Source of the DNA: Flammula alnicola
Taxonomy: Eukaryota > Basidiomycota > Agaricomycetes > Agaricales > Strophariaceae
Reading direction: 5' to 3'
NCBI GenBank assembly: GCA_015499995.1
Contig: JADNRV010000091.1
Span: 153,871-217,870, forward strand
DNA length: 64,000 nucleotides
Shown: positions 38,534-51,217 of the stretch, piece after piece
Position numbering within the stretch: position 1 is the stretch's first letter
Layout of the letters: each line of letters opens with the position of its first letter
The notes under the pieces: model-generated
Told to the model about the DNA's origin: nothing
The model's database searches: none
The model's input: the letters and a program-made list of their open reading frames with translations, nothing else
Position numbers and translations under genes: made by a program

Positions 38534-39395
38534 CTACATCCTTTCTGCTTCGGTGTCGTCGATTTTTGCTCTTTGCCCCTAGAGTGTACTGTTGTCAGTA
38601 ATCTATGATATTCGAGAAGCATAGTCGTCCACTCACTTCCCGGACATCGCCTTCGTCTTCTGGTGAGCGACCTCTCTTGAGTTTCTTCTCTGGACTCGCG
38701 TTGTCTTCTTGTTTCCAGTCTCCGCCTCCACCTGCCACAGCGCCAGGCCCGTCCTGGGCGTCAGCATACCTCTCCTCGACCTCACGCCTCCTCTCAATTT
38801 CCATCCTCTGTGCCTGCGCACCCCAACCACCCCGACCTGGGTCATAGTCCTGGCGGTGTTCATCTCTTACCTGGCCACCACTCTTGCCTCGTCCAAACTG
38901 TCGGCCTTCCTTGTAGCCCAGGTCGAGATCGCATCGGATTATTCGTTCATCTAGTTTCGTTCCACTGACATAGCGCATGCTAGCGAGGGCCTCGGCGTGA
39001 GTGTAATACTCTACGAAGCAAAAACCGCACGGCGTTCTACAAGAGTTGCACAATTTCGTTAGGCATAGGCCTGTCATAATTCGAATGACAGACAACTCAC
39101 CTTGTGTTTCGGTCCAAGCCCATGATGATTCGTTTAATACCTCCACCATCCTCGGGGCTGGCGCATTTTGTGAAAAGCTCATATATTTGCTCTTCCGTTG
39201 TATAAAAACTCAAGTTACCAATCTAGAAATTGAATAGTTTGACTGGTTTGAATAAATCAAAAGCAAACGGGACTGGGCACCTACGTAGAGGGTTGTTGAC
39301 TTTCCAAGCAAATCATTTTGCCTCTGACGGTCAACACGCGTTTGAGAATCTTTATAATTGGAAGGCTGGTCCAAGGGGGAGACTACATGAGCCAT
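38534..39395 (-). CDS. Nuclear cap-binding protein subunit 2 (CBP20)
   Basis: CBP20 with CBP80 binds the m7G cap of nascent Pol II RNAs. The start is [20 protein letters not shown] at 39395. The RRM has RNP2 [20 protein letters not shown] and RNP1 [20 protein letters not shown]. Cap-contacting segments [14 protein letters not shown] and [20 protein letters not shown] match the family well. The C-terminal tail ([17 protein letters not shown], then acidic and basic residues) is longer than the RRM core needs. A last intron (about 38638-38583) leads to the stop at 38534. It is divergent from RPT3 with about 160 bp between starts. The gene is intact. Confidence 0.92.
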
Positions 39396-39556
39396 TTTGA
39401 ATTCAACTGGTCACAAGAGGAATTCGGTGAAGACAGAACCGAAGATTGTTCAGGGTGTATTCTTCCCACGGTCAGACTGCTGAATTGGGAAGCTACGCGT
39501 CCAAGCCGCGTCAGCTCTCTTTCCACCACATTTCATACTTACTACTTGCCCTCGCC
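39396..39556. promoter_or_regulatory. Shared promoter region of CBP20 and RPT3
   Basis: The 161-bp gap between two divergent start codons must hold both 5' UTRs and core promoters. No TATA box or palindromic operator stands out. Confidence 0.4.
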
Positions 39557-41182
<1,626 letters not shown>

Positions 41183-42276
41183 TTGGTTGCGGTTATGTTA
41201 TTGTGCGTCAACTTTTCATGTCCATTGCAAGACACTCCGGTTTGACTGTCCTTTCTCAGATGTCTTCCCTGTATTCTACATCTTATTTCTTCAGCAATCG
41301 CATTCTCTCTTTCTTCTGCCTGTTCCTGTCCTACAAGCAACCACCTACGCTCTCCTCACTTTAGCGTCCTTCCGATTACTTCTGACGGATTGGCGCCCAT
41401 TCAAAAGAGCAATAACAATTCATCATTTTCTTTTCCAAACTTTCCCCTTCAGCGCCGCCGAGCGTTGCCCAACTTGTTGCCATTCACTTGGTTGCAATTC
41501 GGGCATGGAGAAGAAGTTCCAGAACTTGACACACCTCAGTCGCAGATTCCGTCCCAGCTTGCCATATCACGGTATTCAAGGTGAGTAATTATCTTCTTCT
41601 ACTTTTCGACATTATTCCTTCGTTCTGCTATATGCAATATCATGATTTTATCTCCTGTCAGCTGGGTCGATTGTTAGTTGGTTTGATCGCGTGATCTTGC
41701 TTCTCGACACTCTGGACGGCGTTGATATTAACCCACACGCACGTTCTCATTTTATGGAAGCTATAGAGAATATATCGAACATCCTTCTCATGAAGGGTGG
41801 GAGCCTGCATTGTTTTCATTCTTCTTGGATTTGTAGAAGGCCGAAGATTTGCTAGGTGACATCTTGTACTTACTTTTACGGCTACCTTTTATTCTTACAT
41901 GTCTATAAAAAATATCATCCTCTGCCCGCATTCCCTCAACCTTTGGAGACGGATTGATCCAAACTTCGGTGTGTGGTGTCCACGCCCACTCGGGGTAGCA
42001 CAGTGTGGATATGTACTCCTCACCCCACCGAACCCAAGCCGTTATCCGTGGGTACTACGACCCGTGGATCGCGGGTGGTACGTGGATTGCGGGTGGTACG
42101 TGGTAGACCATAGATAGAACTTCTTCAAAGTTTGAAGATTCGCGTTGAACTTAGAGTAAAGGTGTTTGTTTTTGTTACGCTTTTTGGGTGAGAATCAACT
42201 GTCTGAGGACCTATTTCTCTCCTTGTAAAATGATCATACCGTCTCTCTCATCTCCCCATTCTCTTGTTCCGCAAAT
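41183..42276 (+). other. Spacer with an orphan ORF of uncertain status
   Basis: A plus-strand ORF at 41390-41581 (APIQKSNNNSSFSFPNFPLQ) ends at a good donor (GTGAGT) and could splice near 41663 to a short tail. I recognise no homologue. I would not call this a gene without transcript evidence. Confidence 0.25.
42063..42104 (+). repeat. 18-bp tandem repeat, about 2.3 copies
   Basis: Units CGTGGATCGCGGGTGGTA and CGTGGATTGCGGGTGGTA abut at 42063-42098, followed by a partial third copy. The repeat lies in the spacer upstream of the P5C reductase gene. Confidence 0.75.
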
Positions 42277-43479
42277 ATGGGATATTCACTCTGCGTCTTA
42301 GGTCAACCGTCCGACTCTATTTCTCGATAATGAACTGACGTTGCCACCACAGGCTGTGGCACGATGGGCATTGCCATCTTGTCTGGTGTAATCGACTGCC
42401 TTGACCCTCCATCATCAAAAATTGAATTTCCGAAATGGGAGTCCCATACACCAGGGACTCTGACTCCTGAGGGTCCACCCGACGCTTCTGTGCCCAGTCG
42501 GTTTCTCGCATGTGTGAGTCGGGAGGAATCTGCACAAAAGCTGCGAAAAATCTTTGGTCAACTCGGGGGTTTGGGCTCGTCTGTTGAAGTGCTTGCTTCA
42601 AAAAATCTTGAAGCTGTCCAAAGTTCAGATGTTGTTATCCTATGGTGAGATCCTTTAGCTTCTACTCTATCATGAAGCTAACTTATAGTCTTCTATGTAT
42701 AGCTGTAAACCGCAAGTCGCACACACCATTCTCACTGAACCCGGAATCAAGGAGGCTTTGCATGGAAAACTATTGATAAGTATCCTGGCCGGAATCACGA
42801 TGCGCCAACTCACAGGATGGGTATCGCCAACGACGCGGGTTGTCCGTGCCATGCCCAATACTCCGTGCAAGGTACGATTATCTTTAAGCGACATTGTTTG
42901 CTATCGCTCACGTTTCCATTCAGATTCGTGAGGGTATGACTGTCGTCTCCAATCTCCCTGCATCTCTACACGAAGAGAACGATCGGATGCTTATCCTAAA
43001 AATCTTCTCCTCCATCGGAAGGTGTCGATTCCTTGAAGAAAAGCACTTCGACGCCTGTACCGCCTTATCGGGCTCAGGTCCAGCTTTTGCGTGCGTCTTT
43101 ATGGAAGCTATGGCCGATGGAGGTGTTATGATGGGTTTGCCACGTGCGGAGGCTCTGGAGTTAGCGGCTCAAAGTGAGTGGATTAATATTGCGAAACATT
43201 ACATGTACTTAACCACAGCTTCAGCACTACAAGGTGCGGCGCGCATGGTCCTCCAGGGAGGAGCCCATCCAGCTCAAATCAAAGATTCAGTAACGAGTAT
43301 GCCTTTGATATTTTTATCTGGACACTTCTGATTAATCTAATCTGGTTACAGCTCCTGGAGGTTGTACGATTGCAGGCCTCCTTGCACTGGAAGACGGAAA
43401 GGTTCGGTCGACCATTGCCCGATGTATTCAAATCGCCACAGAGCGTGCCAGTGAATTGGGGCAGCCTGGCAAGAAATAG
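42277..43479 (+). CDS. Pyrroline-5-carboxylate reductase
   Basis: The enzyme reduces P5C to proline with NAD(P)H, the last step of proline synthesis. Exon 1 (MGYSLCVLG, start 42277) splices into CGTMGIAILSGV, forming the Rossmann GxGxMG motif. Further blocks are SSDVVILWCKPQ, GKLLISILAGITMRQL, TTRVVRAMPNTPC, the signature DACTALSGSGPAFACVFMEA, MGLPRAEALELAAQ, GAARMVLQGGAHPAQIKDSV and TPGGCTIAGLLALEDGKVRS, ending ELGQPGKK at 43479. About five introns are present and all are in frame. Proline can serve as a compatible solute in fungi, but nothing here links it to the trehalose gene. The gene is intact. Confidence 0.93.
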
Positions 43480-43795
43480 ACATGGAGCCAAAACCAGACC
43501 TACGCAGTTTCGTCGTCCCAGCATCTGCGCATCACTTATTCCCAAAATTGCGCGATGTCACTTGAAGATGGAATTCCAACGGAAATACTTTCAATGTAAA
43601 CATATATTCTAACAAAATCTATCGGATGATCACAAATTCGAAGGGAGACTGCTCCTAGTAAAGATCAGAATGGCTTTTGCTCGCTGAAGGATCTGTAATC
43701 CAACTGTCAGCCCCTTTCCTCAGTTAAATACAGGCATGGCCTTGCGTCTTTGAAACTCACTGACGAGGTAGGATAGTGACAGGACAAACAGCACC

Positions 43796-44288
43796 ATGTT
43801 GCAAATTACTCAGGTCTCGCCAGGTGTGTATTCTTTTCTTGTCGTTCAAGAGGCAGCCGCTGGATACTAACCCAGCAATAGTTACCCTGTTAATCATCAT
43901 CGGTGTAGTCATCTTCGTTGCGGCTCTGGTCGCCCTAGCCGTCGTTACATACACTCGAACTCTATCAAGATCGCGTCGCCAAACCGAGCGCAACTTGCCC
44001 TTAACCCAACTCGTCACCCGGCCGCGCAACCACAGAAGACACCTCGTCTACTACCTCGACAACAGTTCTCCTCTCTGCGGTTTCAGGAGTGTTTTCGGCC
44101 ATCGACACAGCGCGGCGTCCGAGTCGTTTTCCGGGTCGCTGAGGATTTCTCCTTCGCAGCCAGCAATTTTCGGTGGAGGAAAGGATGCGGATGGGTCGGT
44201 CAAAATAGTCCTAACACCACCAACACCGGCGCGAAGCACCAGAGAGCGCCGAGCGTCATTGATCGACTGGCACGACGACAGGAGCTAG
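43796..44288 (+). CDS. Small single-pass membrane protein, unknown function
   Basis: A short first exon (MLQITQVSP, start 43796) splices at about 43824-43881 into a strongly hydrophobic stretch TLLIIIGVVIFVAALVALAV, a single transmembrane helix. A basic stop-transfer segment (YTRTLSRSRRQTER) and a Ser/Pro-rich cytosolic tail ending RRASLIDWHDD follow. The topology suggests a short N-terminus outside and the tail inside. In the tail a second frame is also open for a long way, so the exact C-terminus is uncertain. The family is not recognised. Confidence 0.5.
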
Positions 44289-44867
44289 AGGCTGGGTCCC
44301 ATCTTCTCGTCGGACGACAAGCAAAAAGAAACAGGATGGATGATTCGGTCTATTTTCTTTCCGCAAAGGAACCTCAGGCTGGCGCGTATCCTAGGTGCAC
44401 ATATGCCTGTTGGGAACACTGATCTCCACTCCCACCATGGTCCTACATTCCTTTATTTATTGTATTCGCTTTCAATAGCAATTCTCGTATGTGCACATCT
44501 AAACTATATGCTATTGTTAGTATATTGAGGGTAAGACTGAGAGAAAAAGAAAAAAGAAAACACGGAAGTGTAAATTAAATTCATTGCGAAAACAGCTGAA
44601 AAGGAGACGAGGAAAAGGAAAATAATAAGGGGAATTTAATTTTTTGATTGATCCAAATACAAGTCTTAGAAAGTTATGATACCTATAGAAATTTAGAGGA
44701 CAGATGAATGTCCGTGTTAACTACAAGTCCAGGTCGTAAAATATAGGCTACACGTAAGTAAATGCGTCGGTTGTGGATATCGCCAAAAGTGGACTGATGT
44801 CCAACGAGGCGAGCCACACACGTCCCAGGTTGAACGGGATTTTAAACTCGCAGGCGCAAGCGGAGGA
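44289..44867. other. Convergent spacer
   Basis: This holds the 3' flanks of the membrane-protein and PSAT genes. It is AT-rich and no gene is supported. Confidence 0.45.
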
Positions 44868-46191
44868 TCAGAGGGGTTTTGTGGTTTCGGAAGGTAGAAG
44901 CGTCTGCTCTGCGGGTGGCTGCTGAAGGAACTCTCGAATATACGCGACGAGTTTTTCTGTCTGTTCCTCTGTGATGGCGTTGTAGAGTGAGACGCGGATG
45001 CCTCCGACAGAACTTCAATTTTTTAAAAAGCAGTCATATGAGCAGTATTAACAATAAAAAGGAGAGAAAGAATGCGTACCGATGTCCCTTGAGGCCTTTC
45101 ATGCCTCGCGCCTCAGCCCCAGCCAGGAACCGCGCCTCCGCGCCCTCCCCAATAACCTCAAAAACGACATTCATCCAGCTCCCACTGCCCTTCTTCACAA
45201 AGCCCCTCAACAACCCCCTCGCCTCGCCCTCCCGCAGCACCTCATACACCCTCTCCTGCTTCCTCCGATTCACCTCCTCATAATACGCCAGCCCGCCCAG
45301 CTCCGCATTCCGCTTGAGCACCAGCCCCGTAACGTACACCGCAAACACCGGCGGGGTATTGGGCATGCTCTTCTGGTCCGCGAAGGTCTTGTACGCGAGG
45401 CCGATGGGCACGGGCACGGCGCCGAGGCGCGCGGCGGCGTCGACGTCGACGATGCAGTCCTGCCGCACGATGGCGATGGTCAGCCCCGCGGGGCCGAGGT
45501 TCTTCTGCGCGCCGGCGTACACGATCGCGTGGTCCGCGAGGCGCGGGATGGGGCGCGACATGAAGGACGACGAGTAGTCCGCGACGAGCGGGAGCAGCGT
45601 GCCCTTGGGCAGGCGCGCGAACGGGAACGAGGCGGCGTCCCCCCCGTCGTGCGCGAACTGCGTCCCGCTGACGGTCTCGTTCTCGCAGTAGTATATCAGC
45701 GCGGCGTCCTTGGAGAACGTGTAGGCGTCGTGTGGGGGGATGCGGTCGAAGGACGTGCCATCGGGGGAGAGCGTGCGCGCGTCGGCGGCGATGTGCACCG
45801 TCGCACCCGCCGCGAGGCGAGAGGCCTCTTTCGCAGCGGCCTTGCTCCACGACCCGGTGAGCACGTAGTCCATCACCCGCTCGTTGTCGTCCAGCTCGGG
45901 GTGGAGCAGCCGATGGCGCGCGAGCATGTTGAGCACGACGGCGGAGAACTGCGCCGTCGCGCCGCCCTGCAGGAAGAGGATCGTGTGCGTGGGGGGCACG
46001 CCGAGCTGCTGGCGGATGTGCGCCTCGGCGCCAGCGAGGTACGCCGTGAACTCTTTCGAGCGATGCGATATTTCTGCGATCCCGATGCCGGTGTTTTGGA
46101 AGTTGAGTAGGCCTTTCGCGGCCTCTTCGAGCACCGACGTGGGCAGGGCTGAAGGGCCCGCTCCAAAGTTCATAACACGAGATTCTGTCAT
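44868..46191 (-). CDS. Phosphoserine aminotransferase (SerC/PSAT)
   Basis: This PLP enzyme converts 3-phosphohydroxypyruvate and glutamate to phosphoserine in serine synthesis. The start is MTESRVMNFGAGPSALPTSV at 46191. An upstream in-frame Met at 46257 would add 22 residues, but family proteins begin close to the NFGAGPS motif. Blocks include ILFLQGGATAQFSAVVLNML, YYCENETVSGTQF, VADYSSSFMSRPI and the Schiff-base Lys in YAGAQKNLGPAGLT. One intron (about 45079-45018) leads to SVGGIRVSLYNAITEEQTEK and the stop at 44868, giving about 418 residues. The exon is extremely G+C-rich, with codon third positions almost all G or C, unlike its neighbours. The gene is intact. Confidence 0.93.
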
Positions 46192-46257
46192 CGTTGTGCT
46201 TCGTTGCTTCTTGGGTTTGGTGGCGGGGTAGGTATGGGGCAAGTACAATGCTGGCAA

Positions 46258-47164
46258 GTGAGTCGCAGAGGGTTCACTTTCAATGACAGAAAAAATGACT
46301 CCGCTGATTTATATCTAATCAGTCCCGAAATTTCGTCATCATCGTCTCTAGACTTTCTCAAGCTCGCTGGCTAACGCTTGACCATGAGCTGGACCAATAC
46401 ATATTGTACACATTGTATTTGATCGATGTATGTATTTGTATAGTCCGAATGAATTTGGGCTATCGAATAGAAAGAGGAGCAGCAGGCATCAAGCGAATAC
46501 CCCAACAACGAAATTTGATAGTACACCGAATAAATCTCGTAAAAAGCATCGGAAAAAACGATGAGCTGGAAAGCATTGTCCGCAGGCAACGTGGATTGTC
46601 CGTTAGGAATAAACGAAAAGATAGCGAAAAGCGAAAAAGGACAACATTGCGGATTGCATTGCGAAAGAGGTGACGAAGGGGCGACAGCGTAGGATTATGT
46701 GTGTATGCGATGTAGGAAAGTATGCAGAAGGGTTGCAATGATAGCATCGACAAAAGCGTAAATCGGAAAGCAGATATATACGATGACGATGCGGATGGTG
46801 ACAGATGATGAAAAAACACACAAGTCAAATAATAAATGACGGAGATCGAAGGATAGAACGAGTTTGTATGCAGAGCGGTACAGTAGTGTAAGAACTTGAC
46901 TTGTAATATGTTTGACAGCTATAATAATATGGATGGTTTCGAGTTGTGGATACTTGGTGATGATGTTGTTGTAGACGTGCGAGTTGATCGTAATGCAGAG
47001 TTAAATAATGCGCGTCGCAGAGAGCGTTAAATGAGTAGCTGAATGGGGACGAAGTGGAGTTGTAGTGGATAAAGCAGGGGCCGGCGGAGACTCGGATTTG
47101 CAGCGATAGCGAAGATGGAACGTAAGAGCTGATAAAGCGTTGTTTGAAATGCAGAGTAGAAGGC
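46258..47164. other. Intergenic, no supported gene
   Basis: A moderately AT-rich spacer. No coherent exon chain is visible on either strand. Confidence 0.4.
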
Positions 47165-47898
47165 TCAGAAATTTATGCGAGACCTAGTGATACAAGGGCG
47201 TGACTGCTCGGGGCGAAAATCGCAGGAGACGGGCATGAGATGATGGAATAGAACGCGGGAAGGGATGAAGCGGGATGGAGGTGTTGATACAGGTTGGGAA
47301 TTTGGGAAAAAGGTTTCGCGAGGGGGAGAGGAACCGGGTGAACCGTTCTTTGCGGATATGATCGGACTTGATCTGAGGGATGTCTTTCGGCGACGAACGG
47401 GCCCAGGACCAGATGAGGAGGATAGGGGGTCGGAGAACGAGTCAGAGATAAGAGAGAGATCGGCAATATCCCATGGGTTGAGGTGCTCTGGTGCGGTATC
47501 CAAGGTGGATATCCATGGAAGGTCGTCGAATACGTGAGATGGTGTGTAGTCGATGCGCGGGGGTAAGCGGCGTCGGCGCGCAGAGTGCGCAGCAGCCTTT
47601 GAGCGAGTTCGCGAAGATACAGGGGTGCTTGCCTTGAGGAGATAGACGCGTCAGTAAGACATTTCGGGGGTAGAAGGACGCGACTTACGGGTGGGGGAGG
47701 GGTAATACCGGACTCGGTGAGATGGATGGGCGATCTGAGGCGCTCGAGAGGCTGGTGTGCAAGAATGAGCTACAGCATACAAGAATATGAGGCTGAGAGG
47801 CTCACCATGCCAGTGAAATCTGTTTCGCTGTAGGGATGAATAGAGGAATCCTGGTCTCGGATGCGAAGAGCGGCGGCGAGAGGTTGTGGTGCGAGCAT
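47165..47898 (-). CDS. Ser/Pro-rich hypothetical protein
   Basis: Three exons join in frame. MLAPQPLAAALRIRDQDSSI (start 47898) runs to DFTGM, then over a 36-nt intron to LILAHQPLERLRSPIHLTES, and after an intron near 47687-47636 to a long last exon. That exon contains ASTPVSSRTRSKAAAHSARR and LNPWDIADLSLISDSFSDPL, then basic SP-rich sequence. No known domain is present. The acidic-hydrophobic NPWDIADLSLISD stretch could be a short binding motif. The function is unknown, and the exon order and length make a real gene likely. Confidence 0.5.
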
Positions 47899-50200
47899 GA
47901 TAATAACGTTGGAGAGACTGGTCGTTGCTGGGAGTAAATGTACAAGCTTTAAGTATATAGGGAGTCAGTCATAACGAGTGGACAATGGTGAAAGGGAAAG
48001 AGGGACAAGATAACTAAATCGTCACTCCTGCTGACAAACCAGATCTGTCATCTGGCCCCACCTCGCCTCTTTCGGCATTTCCGCATCTAGACGCCTCAAA
48101 CATCGAGACACGAGGCTCTCCCCTCTCTCCCTCTCCCATGGCACACAAAGCAAGAACGCCTCGCTAGCAAATTGCCGTGAACACGTTTACCATTGTCAAT
48201 ATACTCACTACCTTATCCATCCTAATCACCAATATCACCTTTCCAACGCCCATATGCATCATTCTCATTGTCCGCCTTTCTCAGTAGTCCACGAATCCTG
48301 ACTCGCTTCGTCCAAGTCCTTCCCACCCGCCACTCACATGCATGGAAACCCCGTCCGTCGAGTCACCCTGACAACTTTAAGCCACACAATCTCATTTTGG
48401 ACGCGCTTAACATTCGATCAACATGCCGCGGAATCAGTTTCATCACTTTTCCTGGCTTTCGGCCCCTGACAAGTCACCGTGGCGCACGGCAAACGCGCGT
48501 TAAACCGCGTCACAGGCCATGCATTTGCCGCATTGTCTGTCTCTCCATCACGCGCCGCAGTCGTGTCCTTGGTGCATTTATGCACACCCACGATTTAGGA
48601 CTCCAAAATGCCGGCTGCAAGTCACGTACATTAATACAAGCGCGTCGCGACAACCATCATGGAACAAGAAAATGCAAGCCATTCGTCTCAATCAGCTAGG
48701 CAGCTAGCTCCCTCGATGTCATCACGTACATCACAAAAAATTATTTGAACAATGCGACTCGGAGGCGTTGCGAATGGCTCCAGAAATCATGATCGACGCT
48801 GTCACAACTGGCGCCAGCCTTCTGTTCAGTGTCAATATTTTGTAGGTGCTGTGTCTAGCAGTAAATAGTAAATACCGCCCGTTGTCACAGAAAAAACCTA
48901 AAAAAACGCGTGGAAACGCGTCCAATTATTGATTACAACTGTAGTCTTGCCGAGGAACGCGTCCGAGCCCGTGTCCGAGCCCATCTACGTATCAAAGCCA
49001 TATCCCATCAACATGGAGTCATACTACGTCGTGTAGTCTACGTGTCCGTGGGGTATCTTTAGTAACCCAGATTCCCATCCGGAAATATTTATTAAAATTC
49101 CAGACGCGTCGCGCTCACAAGCCCAACAACAAAAAACATCCTGCCACTCCGTCATCATGGGACCGCGACGTGCGACCAGTCCCGACGCGTCAAGGCACAC
49201 GGGCAGTAAGTAGGCTTCGAGATCACAATGGGCACCCAAGCATTAACATATACGCGTATGTACAGCACGTCACGGTCAATTGCTCATTGTTGTCCTTAAA
49301 CAGCCAGTGTGGGTAATCCAGATCGCGTCCAGAATGCAGGGAGCGAATCATGGACGCGCAAGACCATTCCATATAGTCCCCTGAACCATTACATTACACT
49401 GCCAGTCTGGATTATTAGCCCATTGTCTCGTGCAGGCTGTACATCCGGGACGCGCATCTGGACGCGTTACCTTTCGGACGCGTTACATTTCAATGTATCG
49501 TATGTCAGCTGACACCCTAGACCCACACAAAGGACTTACCGAAACGCGTCTTTGCCATCAATTTATCCTATATTGACGCGACGCGTCGCGATAGCCCCTA
49601 GAACCTCCACCAAACGCGACCTAATATAGTGAGACTGCCACCATCCGTCCGCTGTGACTGACTATCGTATACTAGTACTGACGCATCGCGTCGCGCTACT
49701 CCCGTTGCAAAACACGGTCTAATCATCAGTAGTCAGACCGCCGCTACTGTCCAACTACTGTCTCCTTCGTGACTTGCGACTGGCTTTGTCCGGGTCTTCT
49801 TTTTTTAGGCTGGCGTTAACTGGTCACAGATTATTCGGAGTTTTGAAAGGTTTAGCAGGTCACCCGCAGGTCGCCATCTGATCATGAATCGAGGCGTCGT
49901 AACTGTGCATTCACGTCGCGATGACTCGACGCACCAATAAAAATGCAGCTTTATTCTTGAACCTGACCGCGACAAAACACGGATGCTATGACAAGACTAA
50001 CATCCTTTCAAAAAAATCCACAAGTAACTGGCATCCGTTGCATAACCACGACTCTGCAAACTCGAATGCAGGTCCGTATCAATGATTCTCATGTGTCTCC
50101 ATATCCTCATCCTATTGAGTTGACCAATGACTCCATTTTCTCCTTTTGCGGATACAATACAGTACACCGCCAAATGTATGATATCTGGCAGTCACGTTTT
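47899..50200. other. Non-coding region with a CpG-rich motif cluster
   Basis: There are no coherent exons in this stretch. It is marked by many GACGCG/ACGCGT/TCGCG strings between about 48490 and 49700, listed separately. Confidence 0.5.
48906..49586. repeat. Cluster of ten ACGCGT palindromes
   Basis: ACGCGT occurs at 48906, 48916, 48957, 49104, 49185, 49252, 49462, 49478, 49544 and 49581. About one per 4 kb is expected by chance. Several copies share the context GGACGCGTTAC or GACGCGTCGCG. ACGCGT is also the core of the yeast MCB element bound by MBF. Whether these are functional sites or remnants of a CpG-rich repeat cannot be told from the sequence. Confidence 0.85.
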
Positions 50201-50204
50201 CTAA

Positions 50205-50752
50205 TTTCATTGGGTACATATGTCGATGCACATGAGTCAGATATGGAGCTAGCTTTATACCAGCTGAAAGATTTGACATTAGGTTAGCTGGTTGGCACAT
50301 GTTCAGATGTGACAACTATGTAGCAGGAAGATCATCCTGAAGATCTTGTCCCACCCACCTGTCAGATCGGAAACCAGCTCCATCGCAGCTGAAATATTTG
50401 ATGTTAATTCAGCTGGTCGACACATGTTTACATATAATATCCATGAAGCAGCAGGACCATCCTGGAGGTTTTGTTCCACCCATCTGCCAGATACAGAACC
50501 AGCTCCGTCGCAGCTGAAATATTTGATGTTAATTCAGCTTGTCGGCACATGTTTACATATAATATCCATGAAGCAGCAGGACCATCCTGGAGGTCTTGTT
50601 CTACTTATCTGCCAGATACAGAACCAGCACCATCACAGCTGAAATATTTGATGTTGGCTCAGCTTGTTAGCAGATGATATTTAGACATCATGTCCATGTA
50701 GTAGCAGGTCTATCCTGCGGGTCTCATCTCATCTACTAGTCAGACAATTCAC
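50205..50752 (+). repeat. 125-bp tandem repeat, about 4 copies
   Basis: The anchor CAGCTGAAA starts at 50261, 50386, 50511 and 50636, an exact 125-bp spacing. Copies 2 and 3 are nearly identical; the outer copies (50261 and 50636) are more diverged. Each good unit contains an inverted repeat CAGCTGAA...TTCAGCTG with a 14-nt loop. The period is not a multiple of three, so the array is not a protein repeat. Confidence 0.9.
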
Positions 50753-51217
50753 ACACACATGGTTGCGGGGTGTGGCTGCGCCCGGCATTATTAGTCCTTT
50801 TGTTCAGTGTTCTTTCTAGTCAGCAGGCACTTGAAATATATCTTACAAAGAGAAGTATATGAAAAGAATAATATACAGGAAGATATCTATTACTTACATT
50901 GAAGACATATAATTTATGAAAGTAAGGCCGTAGCATGCATTACACACTGGAGCAGGAACCTACTAACTAAAAGACAAGTGTGCCAATGGAAGAACATTGG
51001 TGGTCAGGTTGCAGACGGTCGTAATGTGTGGCTGTGTATGGAGCGTGGCAGCCACCGAGAGACAGGCTGTAATTCCGTCTTGCTGAGCTGTGTCAAAGGA
51101 GACAGGCGGGGCTGGTGGTGACAAGTCGACGGTGGTGGGTGGTCGCGGGTATCCGAACAAACTCGAACGTGGTCTGGTAAACATTCTTGAAACATTCGTA
51201 GATCTGTGCCTTGGACA

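Noticed and set aside
45082..46110. A 342-codon plus-strand ORF
   Set aside because: It is antisense to the PSAT exon. It is open only because of extreme G+C at codon third positions, and its Arg/Gly/His-rich composition is that of a shadow frame.
50205..50752. A CRISPR-like array
   Set aside because: The 125-bp units are contiguous and similar throughout, with no short repeat/unique spacer alternation, in a eukaryotic context.
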